A stretch of DNA of 64,000 nucleotides from Pseudanabaena yagii GIHE-NHR1 (GTDB lineage: Bacteria > Cyanobacteriota > Cyanobacteriia > Pseudanabaenales > Pseudanabaenaceae), in the NCBI RefSeq assembly GCF_012863495.1, contig NZ_JAAVJL010000001.1:3281501-3345500 (forward strand), given 5' to 3'. The notes beneath the pieces are model-generated. The model did not search any database and was not told where the DNA came from. It saw only the letters and a program-made list of their open reading frames with translations. Positions within the stretch are counted from its first letter, which is position 1, and every line of letters starts with the position of its first letter. Positions 63,576 through 64,000 of this stretch are shown piece after piece. The translations under genes and the position numbers were made by a program.

Positions 63576-63757
63576 TACATTGCAGACAGACCGTAGGAAG
63601 TCAACTGCGATTAATCTAACTATATTTTCATCTTTTTTAAAATAAACCAAACAAATATTGATGAAAAAAATTTAGTTAGTTAGTTTTCTAAGTGTGACTC
63701 AGATAGGGCAAGTTGGTCTACTTAGAGAAAGAAATATGCAATCTCTAGCAATAAGCA

Positions 63758-64000
63758 ACTTAGTTAAGACAAAACTAAGTGGTGATGGTTCAGACAAGAC
63801 CATGCTTACTACTAGCTAGTCAGCCTAGTATTAATGTAGCTTGATATCGGGCGAATTCAAGCGGTGATGGAGTCGATAAAATCCATACTTTTTACTAGTT
63901 GAGTCCAAATGCATCTATAAATCTTTATCTGTCTAGTAATTACGTAACTTAACTTTGACGAAGTTAAGTGGTGATGGTACTGGGTAAAACCATGCTAATT
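63758..64000 (+). ncRNA. Tandem array of structured RNA-like units (incomplete)
   Basis: Three units begin at 63758, 63839 and 63947. Each has hairpin A: ACTTAGTT/AACTAAGT, GCTTGA/TCAAGC, and ACTTAACTT/AAGTTAAGT. An invariant GGTG follows, then hairpin B: ATGGT/ACCAT, ATGGA/TCCAT, and ATGGT/ACCAT, each with a 9-10 nt A-rich loop. In units 1 and 2 a third stem follows (TACTAG/CTAGTA and TTACTAG/CTAGTAA). Stems differ between units but keep pairing. The third unit runs off the window. There is no ORF. An additional stem TCTAAGT/ACTTAGA lies upstream (63687-63726). The strand could be either; + is chosen from the possible promoter. I cannot place it in a known class. Confidence 0.55.

Noticed and set aside
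63758-64000. Fluoride riboswitch, glutamine riboswitch or CRISPR leader
   Set aside because: GGTGATGG recalls part of the fluoride motif, but the pseudoknot partner segments are not seen. The glnA-type GGAAGTAGG element is missing, and the spacing and unequal hairpins do not fit a CRISPR array.
1-64000. tRNA or rRNA genes
   Set aside because: Spacers were read on both strands for T-arm and anticodon-arm patterns; none was found. rnpB is the only recognised stable RNA.

Overview
The window reads as chromosomal DNA of a cyanobacterium. The octamer GCGATCGC (HIP1-type) occurs again and again in both genes and spacers. The gene set is cyanobacterial: Ycf46 ATPase, DUF3352, DUF2358, DUF1838 and DUF2214 proteins, a GUN4-domain protein, a Pil/Tax-type chemotaxis operon, and a UPF0016 manganese exporter behind a yybP-ykoY riboswitch. 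Very large multi-PAS sensors, multidomain chemotaxis proteins and many intergenic hairpins suggest a filamentous or Pseudanabaena-like genome. That genus-level guess is inference.

Layout. 1-12006: three reverse-strand membrane sensors (a hybrid kinase cut by the window edge, a PAS-GGDEF diguanylate cyclase, and a 1489-residue hybrid kinase), with a DUF3352 protein and a MazF-type toxin-antitoxin pair between them. 12136-16352: an orphan DppB-type permease, phosphofructokinase and Ycf46. 16697-18989: the manganese riboswitch with its exporter, TlyA-type rRNA methyltransferase and DgkA. 19151-22558: small conserved cyanobacterial genes and a PD-(D/E)XK nuclease-like protein. 22660-23069: a decayed insertion sequence. 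23153-28602: a type I secretion set (parvulin isomerase, HlyB-like ABC protein with a dead C39 domain, HlyD adaptor). 28659-33890: SOUL protein, dnaA, pdxA, a decayed GUN4 locus and rplI. 34106-38249: a FecR lipoprotein, a beta-propeller and an MscS channel with a cyclic-nucleotide domain. 38309-53091: two exported unknowns, recN, the chemotaxis operon (giant CheA, MCP, CheW, CheY) and comM/yifB. 53505-63370: small unknowns, a PgpH-type HD phosphohydrolase, rnpB, a SpoIID protein, pterin dehydratase, galE, the rimP-nusA-ylxR operon, a candidate structured RNA and a ferredoxin.

Two things stand out beyond the genes. First, gene ends and spacers carry perfect or near-perfect hairpins closed by short GC clamps. 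Several belong to at least three mobile-like repeat families, and two of those families share one core hairpin but have different ends. Second, the right edge (63758-64000) holds three tandem units. In each, two hairpins flank an invariant GGTG and the stems change sequence while keeping their pairing. This looks like an array of structured RNAs that I cannot assign to a known class. No tRNA, rRNA or CRISPR array was seen.
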